A stretch of 64,000 nt of DNA from Streptococcus oralis (lineage in GTDB: Bacteria > Bacillota > Bacilli > Lactobacillales > Streptococcaceae): contig NZ_CP094226.1 in the NCBI RefSeq assembly GCF_022749195.1, positions 1,266,001-1,330,000 on the forward strand. The letters are read 5' to 3'. The notes below the pieces were generated by a model. That model was not told the origin of the DNA. It did no database searches and saw only the letters and a program-made list of their open reading frames with translations. Every line of letters begins with the position of its first letter. Position 1 is the stretch's first letter. Both the position numbers and the translations under genes were made by a program. Below, piece after piece: positions 46,471-57,192 of the stretch.

Positions 46471-47316
46471 ATGACTTGGAAGATTGTAGCTGACTCTGGT
46501 TGTGATTATCGTCAACTGGCAACTCCTGCTATTGATACGGAATTTGTTAGTGTTCCTTTAACCATTCAAGTAGCTGATCAGGTCTTTATCGATGATGCCA
46601 ATCTCGACATTAACCACATGATGGAAACCATGTATGCGACTTCTGAGGCTTCAAAATCAGCTTGTCCTAGCCCTGATGATTACTTGCGTGCATTTGAAGG
46701 TGCTAAGCATATCTTTGTCGTTACTATCACTGGTACTCTTTCAGGTAGCCATAATAGTGCACAGCTCGCTAAGAATATCTATCTGGAAGAACATCCTGAC
46801 GCTCAGATTCATGTGATTGATACATTGTCTGCAGGTGGTGAGGTTGACTTGATTGTCGAGAAAATCAATAGTTTGATTGATCAAGGACTTTCTTATGAGG
46901 AAATTGTTGAAGCTATTACAGCCTACCAAGAAAAAACGAAGTTGCTCTTTGTTCTTGCTAAGGTTGATAACTTGGTAAAAAATGGCCGTTTGAGTAAGCT
47001 TATCGGTACAGTCGTTGGCCTCCTCAACATCCGTATGGTTGGGGAAGCAAGTGAAACTGGAACCTTAGAACTGCTCCAAAAAGCGCGTGGACCAAAAAAA
47101 TCCCTTCAAGCAGCCTATGAAGAACTCATCAAGGCTGGCTATGCTGGTGGCCGTATCGTCATGGCTCATCGCAGCAATGAAAAATTCTGTCAGCAATTGT
47201 CAGAACGCTTGCTGGAAACCTTCCCACAAGCCAATATCAAAATCATCCCGACGTCTGGTCTCTGCAGTTTCTATGCAGAAGATGGCGGTTTGTTGATGGG
47301 ATATGAAATTAACTAA
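46471..47316 (+). CDS. DegV-family fatty-acid-binding protein
   Basis: 281-residue cytoplasmic protein of the DegV/FakB family, MTWKIVADSGCDYRQL at the start and TITGTLSGSHNSAQLA in the middle. These proteins hold a fatty acid for phosphorylation by FakA in use of host fatty acids. Streptococci carry several DegV paralogues, and the chain preference of this one is unknown. A GGAGA ribosome site precedes the ATG. Terminator follows. Confidence 0.88.
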   Translation: MTWKIVADSGCDYRQLATPAIDTEFVSVPLTIQVADQVFIDDANLDINHMMETMYATSEASKSACPSPDDYLRAFEGAKHIFVVTITGTLSGSHNSAQLAKNIYLEEHPDAQIHVIDTLSAGGEVDLIVEKINSLIDQGLSYEEIVEAITAYQEKTKLLFVLAKVDNLVKNGRLSKLIGTVVGLLNIRMVGEASETGTLELLQKARGPKKSLQAAYEELIKAGYAGGRIVMAHRSNEKFCQQLSERLLETFPQANIKIIPTSGLCSFYAEDGGLLMGYEIN

Positions 47317-48546
<1,230 letters not shown>

Positions 48547-48594
48547 ATATACATTACTAAACGGAACAATCCGCCCCAAAAGAAAGGAACTACT

Positions 48595-49116
48595 TTGGAA
48601 CATATTATCTTGCTAAGGGGAGTGACTCCTAATGGAAAAAATGCTATCCCTAAAATGTCTTATCTAGTAGATATCTTGACAGAAGCTGGTTTTCAACAAG
48701 TTCGAACTTATATTCAAAGTGGAAATATTATTCTTGAAAGTAACTTAGCTCTCGAAGAAATACGAGAACAGGTTCATACTCTAATAAAGGAGAAGATTGG
48801 AGCCGATCTCAAAATAATCATTAAGAATAAGGATATTTTTAAAAACATTGTCCAAGAAAATCCGTTTGGAGAACACTATCTTTATGACCGTGTACACGTG
48901 ATTTTTTATCAAGAACCTATTCAAAGTCTCCCTTTAGAAAAAATAAAAATGGATTACGGCGAAGAAGAAATTTGTGTCGGTAATCACTGTCTCTACCTCT
49001 ATCTCCCTAGAACTGCAAAACAAAAAAAGCTCAATACCAACTATCTTGAAAAATTGTTTGGCGTGGTTCTGACCATGCGAAAGTTAAACGTAGTTGAAAA
49101 ACTATTAACCAAATAG
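48595..49116 (+). CDS. DUF1697 family protein
   Basis: 173-residue cytoplasmic protein. It starts with TTG (MEHIILLRGVTPNGKNAIPK), preceded by AAAGGAA; the family segment LRGVNVGGKN-like and YIQSGNIILES identify DUF1697. Function unknown. The 48-base gap after the flavoprotein suggests cotranscription. Confidence 0.78.
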   Translation: MEHIILLRGVTPNGKNAIPKMSYLVDILTEAGFQQVRTYIQSGNIILESNLALEEIREQVHTLIKEKIGADLKIIIKNKDIFKNIVQENPFGEHYLYDRVHVIFYQEPIQSLPLEKIKMDYGEEEICVGNHCLYLYLPRTAKQKKLNTNYLEKLFGVVLTMRKLNVVEKLLTK

Positions 49117-49130
49117 TACTTGAAACCAGA

Positions 49131-49163
49131 AAAAATCAGCAGAGGTAACTCCGCTGATTTTTA
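49131..49163. terminator. Bidirectional terminator between the DUF1697 and MerR genes
   Basis: Stem AAAATCAGC-GAG/CTC-GCTGATTTT with one internal mismatch and a 4-nt loop, between converging genes. Confidence 0.85.
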
Positions 49164-49901
49164 TTTTATCTGTGTCCGAACGTAAGTTGCAATGACATCT
49201 GATGTGTATTGAGCTGTACCAGGTCCAAACTTGTCAATGTTTTCCTTAAACTCTGGGTTGTAGACGTAGCCTTTGCCGATATGACCGAATACCTCAATAG
49301 AGCAGTCAAATCCATAAGTACGAATAGCTTGCAATAGTTTGGCTGCTTGCTCTTGGTTTTCGGCCGCTGTTGCAGGCAGACCAGCTTGAAGGTTTTGTGC
49401 CAAGGCTTGAAAAACTTGGTTGAAGGCGGCTGTAGCCTCATCTTCTCTACCACTTTGGCGCTCGAGAGCCTGGCCCATGACTTCTTGACCATACTTCTCT
49501 ACCGCTTCTTGGTGGTATTTTTGATTGTCTTGATAGCTAAATCCAGTGAATTTTTCCTCAATGGTCATTTTTCTTTCTCCTTTTTGTTCTTGAATGGTTT
49601 TTTGCAAGGTGGAAATCAAGGTATCCAGATGTTGCCTTTCTCGAGTTAGATAATCCAACTGCCTAGTCAAATGGGGCAATAAATCTGTCCTTTCTTCCTT
49701 TAACAGCTCTGCTATTTTTTCTAAAGAAAAACCTAGATATTTATAATACAGAATAACCTGAAGGCGTTCCAAATCCTCTTGACTATAGGTTCGATAGCCG
49801 TTTTCCGACTTTAAGGGAACCAAGAGTCCTATCTTATCGTAGTGGTGCAGGGTCTTGACAGAGACACCTGAAAGCTGCGCAGCTTCTTTGATATGGTACA
49901 T
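49161..49901 (-). CDS. MerR-family regulator with TipAS ligand domain
   Basis: 246-residue regulator. A MerR winged helix (IKEAAQLSGVSVKTLHHYDKIGLLVPLKSENGYRTYSQED) at residues 3-42, a dimer coiled coil to about residue 105, and a C-terminal TipAS-like antibiotic-recognition domain. The family (TipA/Mta/SkgA) senses hydrophobic drugs such as thiopeptides. Its promoter has the 19-bp spacer typical of MerR targets, so it probably regulates itself. No efflux pump lies next to it. Confidence 0.88.
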   Translation of the reverse strand: MYHIKEAAQLSGVSVKTLHHYDKIGLLVPLKSENGYRTYSQEDLERLQVILYYKYLGFSLEKIAELLKEERTDLLPHLTRQLDYLTRERQHLDTLISTLQKTIQEQKGERKMTIEEKFTGFSYQDNQKYHQEAVEKYGQEVMGQALERQSGREDEATAAFNQVFQALAQNLQAGLPATAAENQEQAAKLLQAIRTYGFDCSIEVFGHIGKGYVYNPEFKENIDKFGPGTAQYTSDVIATYVRTQIK

Positions 49902-49922
49902 GATTTCCTCCTTACAAGAAAT

Positions 49923-49953
49923 AGTATAACCCCTCCCCTTAGGTCAGAGTCAA
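49923..49953 (-). promoter_or_regulatory. MerR-type promoter with a 19-bp spacer
   Basis: TTGACT (49953-49948) and TATACT (49928-49923) are separated by 19 bp on the minus strand, the hallmark of promoters that MerR proteins activate by untwisting DNA. The spacer holds the G-rich CTAAGGGGAGGGG. Confidence 0.7.
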
Positions 49954-50014
49954 GCGTTTTTGAGAAAAATTTTTAACTTTTTGAGAAAGGTGTGAAAACT
50001 TGAAAATGGTTTTC

Positions 50015-50043
50015 TTGACAGACCTTTGAAAACATGATAGGAT
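50015..50043 (+). promoter_or_regulatory. Promoter of the NSS symporter gene
   Basis: TTGACA (50015-50020), 17-bp spacer, TAGGAT (50038-50043). The mRNA would have a leader of about 105 nt. Confidence 0.7.
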
Positions 50044-50049
50044 AGTCAA

Positions 50050-50128
50050 GTCTATCAATCAAACAGAAGGCTCATAGAGAGCCATTGAGAGAAGGCTATT
50101 TGACCACTCAAGTAGCCTTTTCTTATTT
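50050..50128 (+). promoter_or_regulatory. Structured leader with attenuator ahead of the NSS symporter
   Basis: A small hairpin GGCTC/GAGCC (50069-50083) is followed by a 12-bp terminator hairpin, arms AAGGCTATTTGA and TCAAGTAGCCTT (50092-50119), with TTTTCTTATTTT after it. The terminator lies before the start codon, so readthrough must be controlled. AGCC of the first hairpin could pair with GGCT of the terminator as part of an alternative fold. It has none of the T-box, glycine or lysine riboswitch motifs I know. Confidence 0.65.
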
Positions 50129-50154
50129 TAAAAAACGAGATTGGAGTTTCAACT

Positions 50155-51495
50155 ATGTCAGAAAAATCGCAATGGGGCTCGAAACTAGGCTTTATCCTAG
50201 CATCTGCTGGCTCAGCCATCGGGCTTGGTGCCGTTTGGAAGTTTCCCTACATGACTGCTGCTAATGGAGGTGGAGGCTTTTTGCTAGTCTTTCTCATTTC
50301 CACTATTTTAATCGGTTTCCCGCTCCTGCTGGCTGAGTTTGCCCTTGGCCGTAGTGCTGGTGTTTCCGCTATCAAAACCTTTGGAAAACTTGGTAACAAT
50401 AGCAAGTACAACTTTATCGGTTGGATTGGTGCCTTTGCCCTCTTTATCCTCCTCTCCTTTTACAGTGTTATCGGAGGATGGATTTTAGTCTATCTAGGTA
50501 TTGAGTTTGGAAAATTGTTCCAACTTGGTGGAACGGGTGATTATGCTCAGTTATTTACTTCAATCATTTCAAATCCAGCCATTGCCCTTGGCGCACAAGC
50601 TGCCTTTATCTTGTTGAATATCTTTATTGTATCACGTGGGGTTCAAAAAGGGATTGAAAGAGCCTCGAAAGTCATGATGCCGCTACTCTTTATCATCTTT
50701 GTCGTCATCATCGGGCGTTCTCTCAGCTTGCCAAATGCCATGGAAGGGGTTCTCTACTTTCTCAAACCAGACTTTTCAAAACTAACTAGCGCTGGTCTCC
50801 TCTATGCTCTGGGTCAATCTTTCTTTGCCCTCTCACTAGGGGTGACAGCTATGCTGACCTATGCATCCTACTTGGACAAGAAAACCAATCTGGTCCAGTC
50901 AGGTATTTCCATCGTATCCATGAATATCTCGGTATCCATCATGGCAGGTCTAGCCATTTTCCCAGCCATGTCAGCCTTCAATATCCAGTCTGAAGGGGGA
51001 CCAAGCCTGCTCTTTATCGTCTTGCCTCAACTCTTTGACAAGATGCCTTTTGGAACTATTTTCTACATTCTTTTCCTCTTGCTCTTCCTCTTTGCGACGG
51101 TTACTTCTTCTGTCGTTATGCTGGAAATCAATGTGGGCAATATCACCAACCAGGACAATCGCAAGCGTGCTAAATGGAGTGCTATTTTAGGGATCTTGAC
51201 CTTTATCTTTGGTATTCCTTCAGCCCTTTCTTACGGTGTTATGGCGGATGTCCACATCTTTGGGAAGACCTTCTTTGACGCTATGGACTTCTTGGTTTCC
51301 AATCTCCTCATGCCATTTGGAGCCCTCTGCCTGTCACTTTTTACAGGCTACATCTTTAAGAAGGCTCATGCTAAGGAGGAACTCCATCTTGATGAAAGAG
51401 CATGGAAACAGGGACTTTTCCAAGTCTGGCTCTTCCTTCTTCGTTTCATCATTCCTATTATCATCATTGTGGTTTTTATCGCCCAATTTATGTAA
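50155..51495 (+). CDS. Sodium-dependent transporter, NSS family
   Basis: 446-residue membrane protein with about eleven helices, of the neurotransmitter:sodium symporter family. The signature GSAIGLGAVWKFPYMTAANGGGGF lies near residue 16, containing the sodium and substrate sites of helix 1. Bacterial members take up amino acids (tryptophan, tyrosine, leucine and others); the substrate here is not known. It is preceded by a leader terminator, so expression probably responds to a metabolite or tRNA. Confidence 0.9.
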   Translation: MSEKSQWGSKLGFILASAGSAIGLGAVWKFPYMTAANGGGGFLLVFLISTILIGFPLLLAEFALGRSAGVSAIKTFGKLGNNSKYNFIGWIGAFALFILLSFYSVIGGWILVYLGIEFGKLFQLGGTGDYAQLFTSIISNPAIALGAQAAFILLNIFIVSRGVQKGIERASKVMMPLLFIIFVVIIGRSLSLPNAMEGVLYFLKPDFSKLTSAGLLYALGQSFFALSLGVTAMLTYASYLDKKTNLVQSGISIVSMNISVSIMAGLAIFPAMSAFNIQSEGGPSLLFIVLPQLFDKMPFGTIFYILFLLLFLFATVTSSVVMLEINVGNITNQDNRKRAKWSAILGILTFIFGIPSALSYGVMADVHIFGKTFFDAMDFLVSNLLMPFGALCLSLFTGYIFKKAHAKEELHLDERAWKQGLFQVWLFLLRFIIPIIIIVVFIAQFM

Positions 51496-51497
51496 TC

Positions 51498-51532
51498 AAA
51501 AAGGACTTGAGTAGTAAACTCAGGCCCTTTCT
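51498..51532. terminator. Bidirectional terminator between the NSS gene and manA
   Basis: Stem with inner TGAGT/ACTCA and outer AAAGG/CCTTT pairs, a few unpaired bases between, flanked by A- and T-runs. It lies between the converging stop codons. Confidence 0.7.
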
Positions 51533-51535
51533 TTT

Positions 51536-52480
51536 TTATGGATGGCTAACAATCAATTCCAAACCTTGCCCTTCCAAGGTCCAAGCTTCAACATCACTTG
51601 GTAGGATAAAGTGGCTACCTTTTTGGATTGGGTAGTTTTTCCCTTCAACAGTAAGCTGACCTTGACCAGCTAAGACACTAAACAAACTGTAGTCTGCTGT
51701 CTTTTTAAAGTCAACTTTTCCAGTGATTTCCCACTTGTAAACTGCGAAGAAGTCATTAGACACAAGGAGAGTGGAACGTAAATCATCTGCTTTGATAGTT
51801 ACGGGACGGCTATTAGCAGGTTCACCAATGTTCAAGACATCGATGGATTTTTCAAGGTGAAGTTCACGCAAGTTGCCCTTGTCATCCTTACGGTCAAAGT
51901 CATAAACACGGTAGGTGGTATTGCTAGACTGCTGGGTTTCAAGAATCAAGATACCCGCCCCAATAGCGTGCATAGTTCCACTTGGTACATAGAAGAAATC
52001 TCCTGCTTTAACTGGCACTTTTGTCAACAGCGCATCCCAGTTTTTGTCCTCGATTTGCTGGCGGAGTTCTTCTTTTGATTTGGCATTATGGCCATAGATA
52101 ATCTCTGAACCTTCGTCTGCTGCGATGATGTACCAGCACTCTGTTTTTCCGAGCTCGCCTTCATGTTCTAATCCATAGGCATCGTCTGGGTGAACTTGGA
52201 CGCTGAGCCAGTCATTGGCATCGAGAATCTTGGTCAAGAGTGGAAACACAGGTTCTGGACGGTTACCAAACAATTCACGGTGTTCTGCATACAATGTAGC
52301 TAGGTCTGTTCCCTCGTAGCGACCATTGGCTACCTTAGATACCCCATTTGGGTGGGCTGAGATAGCCCAGTATTCTCCGATTTTTTCACTTGGGATATCG
52401 TAGCCAAACTCATCACGTAGCTTGGTTCCACCCCAGATTTTTTCTTGCATAACTGATTGTAAAAATAATGGTTCTGACAT
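51536..52480 (-). CDS. manA: Mannose-6-phosphate isomerase, class I
   Basis: Zinc enzyme interconverting mannose-6-phosphate and fructose-6-phosphate; cytoplasmic, 314 residues, the short Gram-positive form. The metal ligands lie in VQVHPDDAYGLEHEGELGKTECWY and PSGTMHAIGAG. A TATAAT box with TTCAAT 17 bp upstream sits about 30 nt before the start. Monocistronic. Confidence 0.95.
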   Translation of the reverse strand: MSEPLFLQSVMQEKIWGGTKLRDEFGYDIPSEKIGEYWAISAHPNGVSKVANGRYEGTDLATLYAEHRELFGNRPEPVFPLLTKILDANDWLSVQVHPDDAYGLEHEGELGKTECWYIIAADEGSEIIYGHNAKSKEELRQQIEDKNWDALLTKVPVKAGDFFYVPSGTMHAIGAGILILETQQSSNTTYRVYDFDRKDDKGNLRELHLEKSIDVLNIGEPANSRPVTIKADDLRSTLLVSNDFFAVYKWEITGKVDFKKTADYSLFSVLAGQGQLTVEGKNYPIQKGSHFILPSDVEAWTLEGQGLELIVSHP

Positions 52481-52599
52481 CTTATTCTCCTGTTTGTTTT
52501 TCTCACTTCATTATAGCAAAAAGCTAGATCTAATTGAACTATTTTTCACATCTTATAAAGTAGGGAGAAGATTTTATAAAAATAGTGAACAAATGCGCT

Positions 52600-54057
<1,458 letters not shown>

Positions 54058-54143
54058 TTATTACTTCTATTATACTAAAAAGGAGGCAAAAAGTTTTGAA
54101 CTCTCTGGATAATGATAGCACTAAACTTACTTTTATATATACG

Positions 54144-54172
54144 AAAAAAAGACTGAAACCAGTCTTCTTTTT
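54144..54172 (-). terminator. Terminator of the SemiSWEET gene
   Basis: Stem AAGACTG/CAGTCTT with 4-nt loop and a seven-T run on the minus strand, just past the stop. Confidence 0.85.
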
Positions 54173-54431
54173 ATATCAATGCAGTAATAGCCGTTATCAG
54201 GCCAAAAACAATACCTGGCGCATTAGCAGCCGCAAGGGGGATATCTCTTTCTTTCTTGAAAAGACCGTAGTAAACCCATAGACTACAGTTAATGGCTGCG
54301 ACTAAGGGTTGGATGAAGTTTCCTTTTTGACCAGCCAGGTTGTTCATGATTTGTGGGAAGTAAGACACATACATCATAACGGACATGAAGGTCGCTACCC
54401 AACCCAAAATTTTCATTTGTTTTTCAGACAT
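54171..54431 (-). CDS. SemiSWEET-type sugar transporter
   Basis: 86-residue membrane protein with three helices, of the SemiSWEET/PQ-loop family, which works as a dimer to move sugars down a gradient. The PQ motif is in YVSYFPQIMNNLAGQKG. The start at 54431 (MSEKQMKILGW) has a GAGG ribosome site; a longer frame begins at 54449. It lies upstream of the GH1 glycosidase in the same direction. Sugar specificity is not known. Confidence 0.85.
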   Translation of the reverse strand: MSEKQMKILGWVATFMSVMMYVSYFPQIMNNLAGQKGNFIQPLVAAINCSLWVYYGLFKKERDIPLAAANAPGIVFGLITAITALI

Positions 54432-54540
54432 TTTCAAAACCTCTTTCATTTTTATGAATCATATTTTATAATCTTTTTTCAATACAATCAAGACTTTGTA
54501 GCTTTTGTTATGAAGATGTAAACTATCACAATCTTGTGAT

Positions 54541-54572
54541 AAAAAAAAGACCGGATTGCTCCGATCTTTTTA
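54541..54572 (-). terminator. Terminator of the VOC gene
   Basis: Minus-strand stem AAGATCGGA/TCCGGTCTT (one U-G pair), loop GCAA, then eight T. The element is repeated almost exactly at 54992-55030. Confidence 0.85.
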
Positions 54573-54583
54573 AGTTCCGCTCT
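54545..54583. repeat. 39-bp direct repeat, copy 1 (left of the VOC gene)
   Basis: Matches copy 2 at 54992-55030 at 35 of 39 positions, including the terminator hairpin and the bases beyond it (aagttcNNctct). The two copies flank the VOC gene. Confidence 0.8.
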
Positions 54584-54628
54584 AAGAATGTTTAAATTTT
54601 TAGATAAAAAATTTGATAATAGAATTAC

Positions 54629-54976
54629 CTACTTCATACGATAAAAATCAATCACTAAACCAGCAGGGCCTTTTACAAGCAAGGATTCTGTCCCCCAATC
54701 GGTTTCACAAGGGCCTTGTAAAATCTCGACACCAAGCTCTTTTAACCGTTGGTAGTTCTGCTCTACATCCTCAACCTCAATGTGAAGAATGATTCCTGAC
54801 TGAAAGTTTTCCAAAGGAACCAAATGATTTTGTGACAACATGAGACAGTGACTGCCAATCGTGAACTGAGCAAAACTGTCATCAACATAATCGGCTTTTT
54901 TGTCAAAAATACGCTCCAAGTCAGCACAGACTTGAGGAACATCTGAAACGATGATATCTAATTGATTTAAATTCAT
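54629..54976 (-). CDS. VOC (glyoxalase/bleomycin resistance) family protein
   Basis: 115-residue cytoplasmic protein with the paired beta-alpha-beta-beta-beta fold of the vicinal oxygen chelate superfamily; it starts MNLNQLDIIVSDVPQVCADLERIF and ends PAGLVIDFYRMK. Glu and His residues in IILHIEVEDVE and the end of the fold may bind metal. Relatives include drug-binding and dioxygenase proteins; the role is unknown. It is bounded on both sides by the repeated terminator. Confidence 0.8.
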   Translation of the reverse strand: MNLNQLDIIVSDVPQVCADLERIFDKKADYVDDSFAQFTIGSHCLMLSQNHLVPLENFQSGIILHIEVEDVEQNYQRLKELGVEILQGPCETDWGTESLLVKGPAGLVIDFYRMK

Positions 54977-54989
54977 TTACTATCCTCCA

Positions 54990-55018
54990 GAAAAAGACCG
55001 GATTACTCCGATCTTTTC
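54990..55018 (-). terminator. Terminator of spxB
   Basis: Minus-strand stem AAGATCGGA/TCCGGTCTT with loop GTAA, then TTTTT, about 70 nt past the spxB stop. It is followed by the VOC ribosome site. Confidence 0.82.
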
Positions 55019-55030
55019 AAGTTCGACTCT
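54992..55030. repeat. 39-bp direct repeat, copy 2 (between spxB and the VOC gene)
   Basis: Second copy of the terminator repeat; four mismatches from copy 1 at 54545-54583. Confidence 0.8.
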
Positions 55031-55085
55031 TGAAAATCAAAGAATAAAATCTACAAAGTTTACTTTTGATTTTCGACGAGAGGAA

Positions 55086-56861
55086 TTATTTGATTGCGCG
55101 TGATTGCAATCCTTCTTCTTCCAAGAAGAGGCGGAATGGTACGAGTTCTTCTGCTTCGTATTTTTCCTTGAAGGCTTTGATTGCTTCTTCTGAGTGTTGT
55201 TTTGGATCCAATTCAAGTACTTCTACTGGAAGTGGACGATGTTGAGAGATGCGAGCATCGATCACAACAGTTTTACCTTCTTTGTTCAATTTAACAGCTT
55301 CTGCAACAACTGCATCGATATCTTCGATACGGTCAACTGTAAATCCTACAGCACCTTGCGCTTCAGCGATTTTCGCATAGTCAGCATTAGGGAAGTCACA
55401 ACCAAACAAGTGTTTGTTTGTGTCTTCGTATTTGTCCTTGATGAAGGCATATTTACCATTTGAGAAGACAACGTTGATAACTGGAAGGTCGTATTGAACG
55501 TTTGTGATCACGTCTGGGTAGCACATGTTAAATGCACCGTCACCCATGATGTTCCATACTTGGCGATCAGGATTGTCTTTCTTAGCAGCGATACCACCAG
55601 GAAGGGCAATACCCATTGTCGCAAAGAGTGGAGATGTACGCCACATGTTCTTAGGTGTCATGTGAAGGTGACGAGTAGATGTTTGAGTAGTGTCACCTAC
55701 GTCGATTGAGTAGATAGCGTCTTGATCAGCATGTTTGTTGATTGCATTGTAAACTTGGTACAATTGCAATTCACCCTCAGTTTTACCTTCGAGTTTGTTC
55801 ATGTAATCACGCCAGTTTTGGTTGTTCTTCACGTTTGCACGCCACCATGGAGTAGATTCTACTGGGTTTACTTTGTCAAGGATTGCTTTCGCTGCTTGAC
55901 CTGCATCACCAAGGATAGAAGCGTCAAGGGCATGACGTTTACCAAGTTTGTAAGGGTCGATATCGACTTGAATGAATTTTTCAGTGTTCTTGAAGGCTTC
56001 GTAAACTTCAGCAAATGGGAAGTTTGAACCAAGGAAAAGAACTGTGTCTGCTTCAAAGACAACTTCGTTGGCTGGTTTCCAACCAACACGGTAAGCAGAA
56101 CCTGTCAAACCTTCGTAGTTCCATTCAAAAGCTTCAAAGTTTTTACCAGTTGTGATGATTGGTGCTTTGATTTTACGTGACAATTCAGTAATCACTTCAC
56201 CAGCTTTAACACCACCGTAACCAGCGTAGATAACTGGGCGTTCAGCATTGTTCAAGATTTCAACAGCTTTGTCGATTTCAACTTCGTTCAAAGCAGGAGC
56301 GATGAATGAGCGTTCGTATGAACCTGAACCGTAGTATGAGTTTTCGTCGATTTCTTGGAAGCCGAAGTTTACTGGAATTTCAACAACAGCTGGACCTTTT
56401 TTAGAAACTGCAGCACGGCAAGCTTCGTCGATTACTTTTGGCAATTGCTCAGCGTAAGCGACACGTTTGTTGTAAACAGCGATACCGTTGTACATTGGGT
56501 TTTGGTTCAATTCTTGGAAGGCATCCATGTTGAGTTCGTTAACTGGACGTGATCCAAGGATAGCAAGGAATGGAGTGTTATCCATAGCTGCATCGTAAAC
56601 ACCGTTAATCAAGTGAGTCGCACCTGGACCACCTGAACCAACTGCAACCCCGATTGAGCCGCCGAATTTAGCTTGCATAACCGCTGCAAGAGCACCTGTT
56701 TCTTCGTGGCGAACTTGCAAGAAGCGGATATCTTTGTCTTCAGCCAAAGCGTCCATCAATGAGCTGAGTGTTCCTGATGGGATACCGTAGATTGTGTCTA
56801 CGCCCCATGTTTTCAATACGTTAAGCATTGCTGCAGATGCAGTAATTTTCCCTTGAGTCAT
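55086..56861 (-). CDS. spxB: Pyruvate oxidase
   Basis: Thiamine pyrophosphate/FAD enzyme converting pyruvate, phosphate and O2 to acetyl phosphate, CO2 and H2O2; the main source of the peroxide used against competitors in mitis-group streptococci. Cytoplasmic, 591 residues, the known length. The TPP cofactor Glu lies in [11 protein letters not shown], and the Mg/TPP-binding motif is [18 protein letters not shown]. cre-like sites lie upstream, so CcpA may regulate it. A truncated BOX element separates it from copA. Confidence 0.98.
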   Translation of the reverse strand: MTQGKITASAAMLNVLKTWGVDTIYGIPSGTLSSLMDALAEDKDIRFLQVRHEETGALAAVMQAKFGGSIGVAVGSGGPGATHLINGVYDAAMDNTPFLAILGSRPVNELNMDAFQELNQNPMYNGIAVYNKRVAYAEQLPKVIDEACRAAVSKKGPAVVEIPVNFGFQEIDENSYYGSGSYERSFIAPALNEVEIDKAVEILNNAERPVIYAGYGGVKAGEVITELSRKIKAPIITTGKNFEAFEWNYEGLTGSAYRVGWKPANEVVFEADTVLFLGSNFPFAEVYEAFKNTEKFIQVDIDPYKLGKRHALDASILGDAGQAAKAILDKVNPVESTPWWRANVKNNQNWRDYMNKLEGKTEGELQLYQVYNAINKHADQDAIYSIDVGDTTQTSTRHLHMTPKNMWRTSPLFATMGIALPGGIAAKKDNPDRQVWNIMGDGAFNMCYPDVITNVQYDLPVINVVFSNGKYAFIKDKYEDTNKHLFGCDFPNADYAKIAEAQGAVGFTVDRIEDIDAVVAEAVKLNKEGKTVVIDARISQHRPLPVEVLELDPKQHSEEAIKAFKEKYEAEELVPFRLFLEEEGLQSRAIK

Positions 56862-56920
56862 AATGATAACTCTCCTTCAAATATTTTTAAAACTTGATAA
56901 ATCCGTTTTCATATACTAAT

Positions 56921-56933
56921 TGGAAACGTTTCA
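56921..56933 (-). promoter_or_regulatory. cre-like site in the spxB promoter region
   Basis: TGGAAACGTTTCA (plus strand) contains the 10-bp palindrome GAAACGTTTC and resembles the cre core, with mismatches at the outer bases. It lies about 60 nt before the spxB start, next to a possible -10 (TATATG, 56916-56911). Confidence 0.55.
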
Positions 56934-57021
56934 GCAAATTTTTACTCTACTACTTTACCACATTTGTTTTGGGTCTCCTAAGAATGTGCTCAGAAGTTTT
57001 TATTCTCTATTACAGTACAGT

Positions 57022-57036
57022 TTGAAAACGTTTTTA
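57022..57036 (-). promoter_or_regulatory. Second cre-like site upstream of spxB
   Basis: TTGAAAACGTTTTTA fits WTGNAANCGNWNNCW at all but one position. It is 160 nt before the spxB start, upstream of the first site. Confidence 0.5.
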
Positions 57037-57054
57037 ATATCTGTTTTATAATAA

Positions 57055-57165
57055 TACTCAATGAAAATCAAAGAGCAAACTAGGAAGCTAGCCACAGGTT
57101 GCTCAAAACACAGATTTGAGTTTGAAGATAAAGTTGACGTGGTTTGAATAGATTTTCGAAGAGTA
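57055..57165 (-). repeat. Truncated BOX element
   Basis: Read on the minus strand it begins with a boxA-like end (TACTCTTCGAAAATC, then TTCAAACCACGTCAAC) and finishes with a boxC-like end (CTAGCTTCCTAGTTTGCTC, then TTTGATTTTCATTGAGTA). The second half of boxA and most of boxB are missing, and a short piece around CTCAAAACACAGATTTGAG remains. The ends form an imperfect inverted repeat. Recognised from memory of pneumococcal BOX sequences. Confidence 0.8.
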
Positions 57166-57192
57166 TAAAAAGCGAGCAAGCCCGCTTTTTAG
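57166..57192 (-). terminator. Terminator of the cop operon
   Basis: Stem AAAAAGCG/CGCTTTTT with a partly paired 8-nt top, overlapping the copA stop and butting against the BOX element. Confidence 0.85.

Noticed and set aside
50050-50128. NSS leader considered as a T-box or glycine riboswitch
   Set aside because: No GGGTGGTACCGCG-like T-box sequence and no glycine aptamer core is present.
57055-57165. Repeat considered as a RUP element
   Set aside because: The ends match the remembered boxA and boxC sequences of BOX better than RUP.
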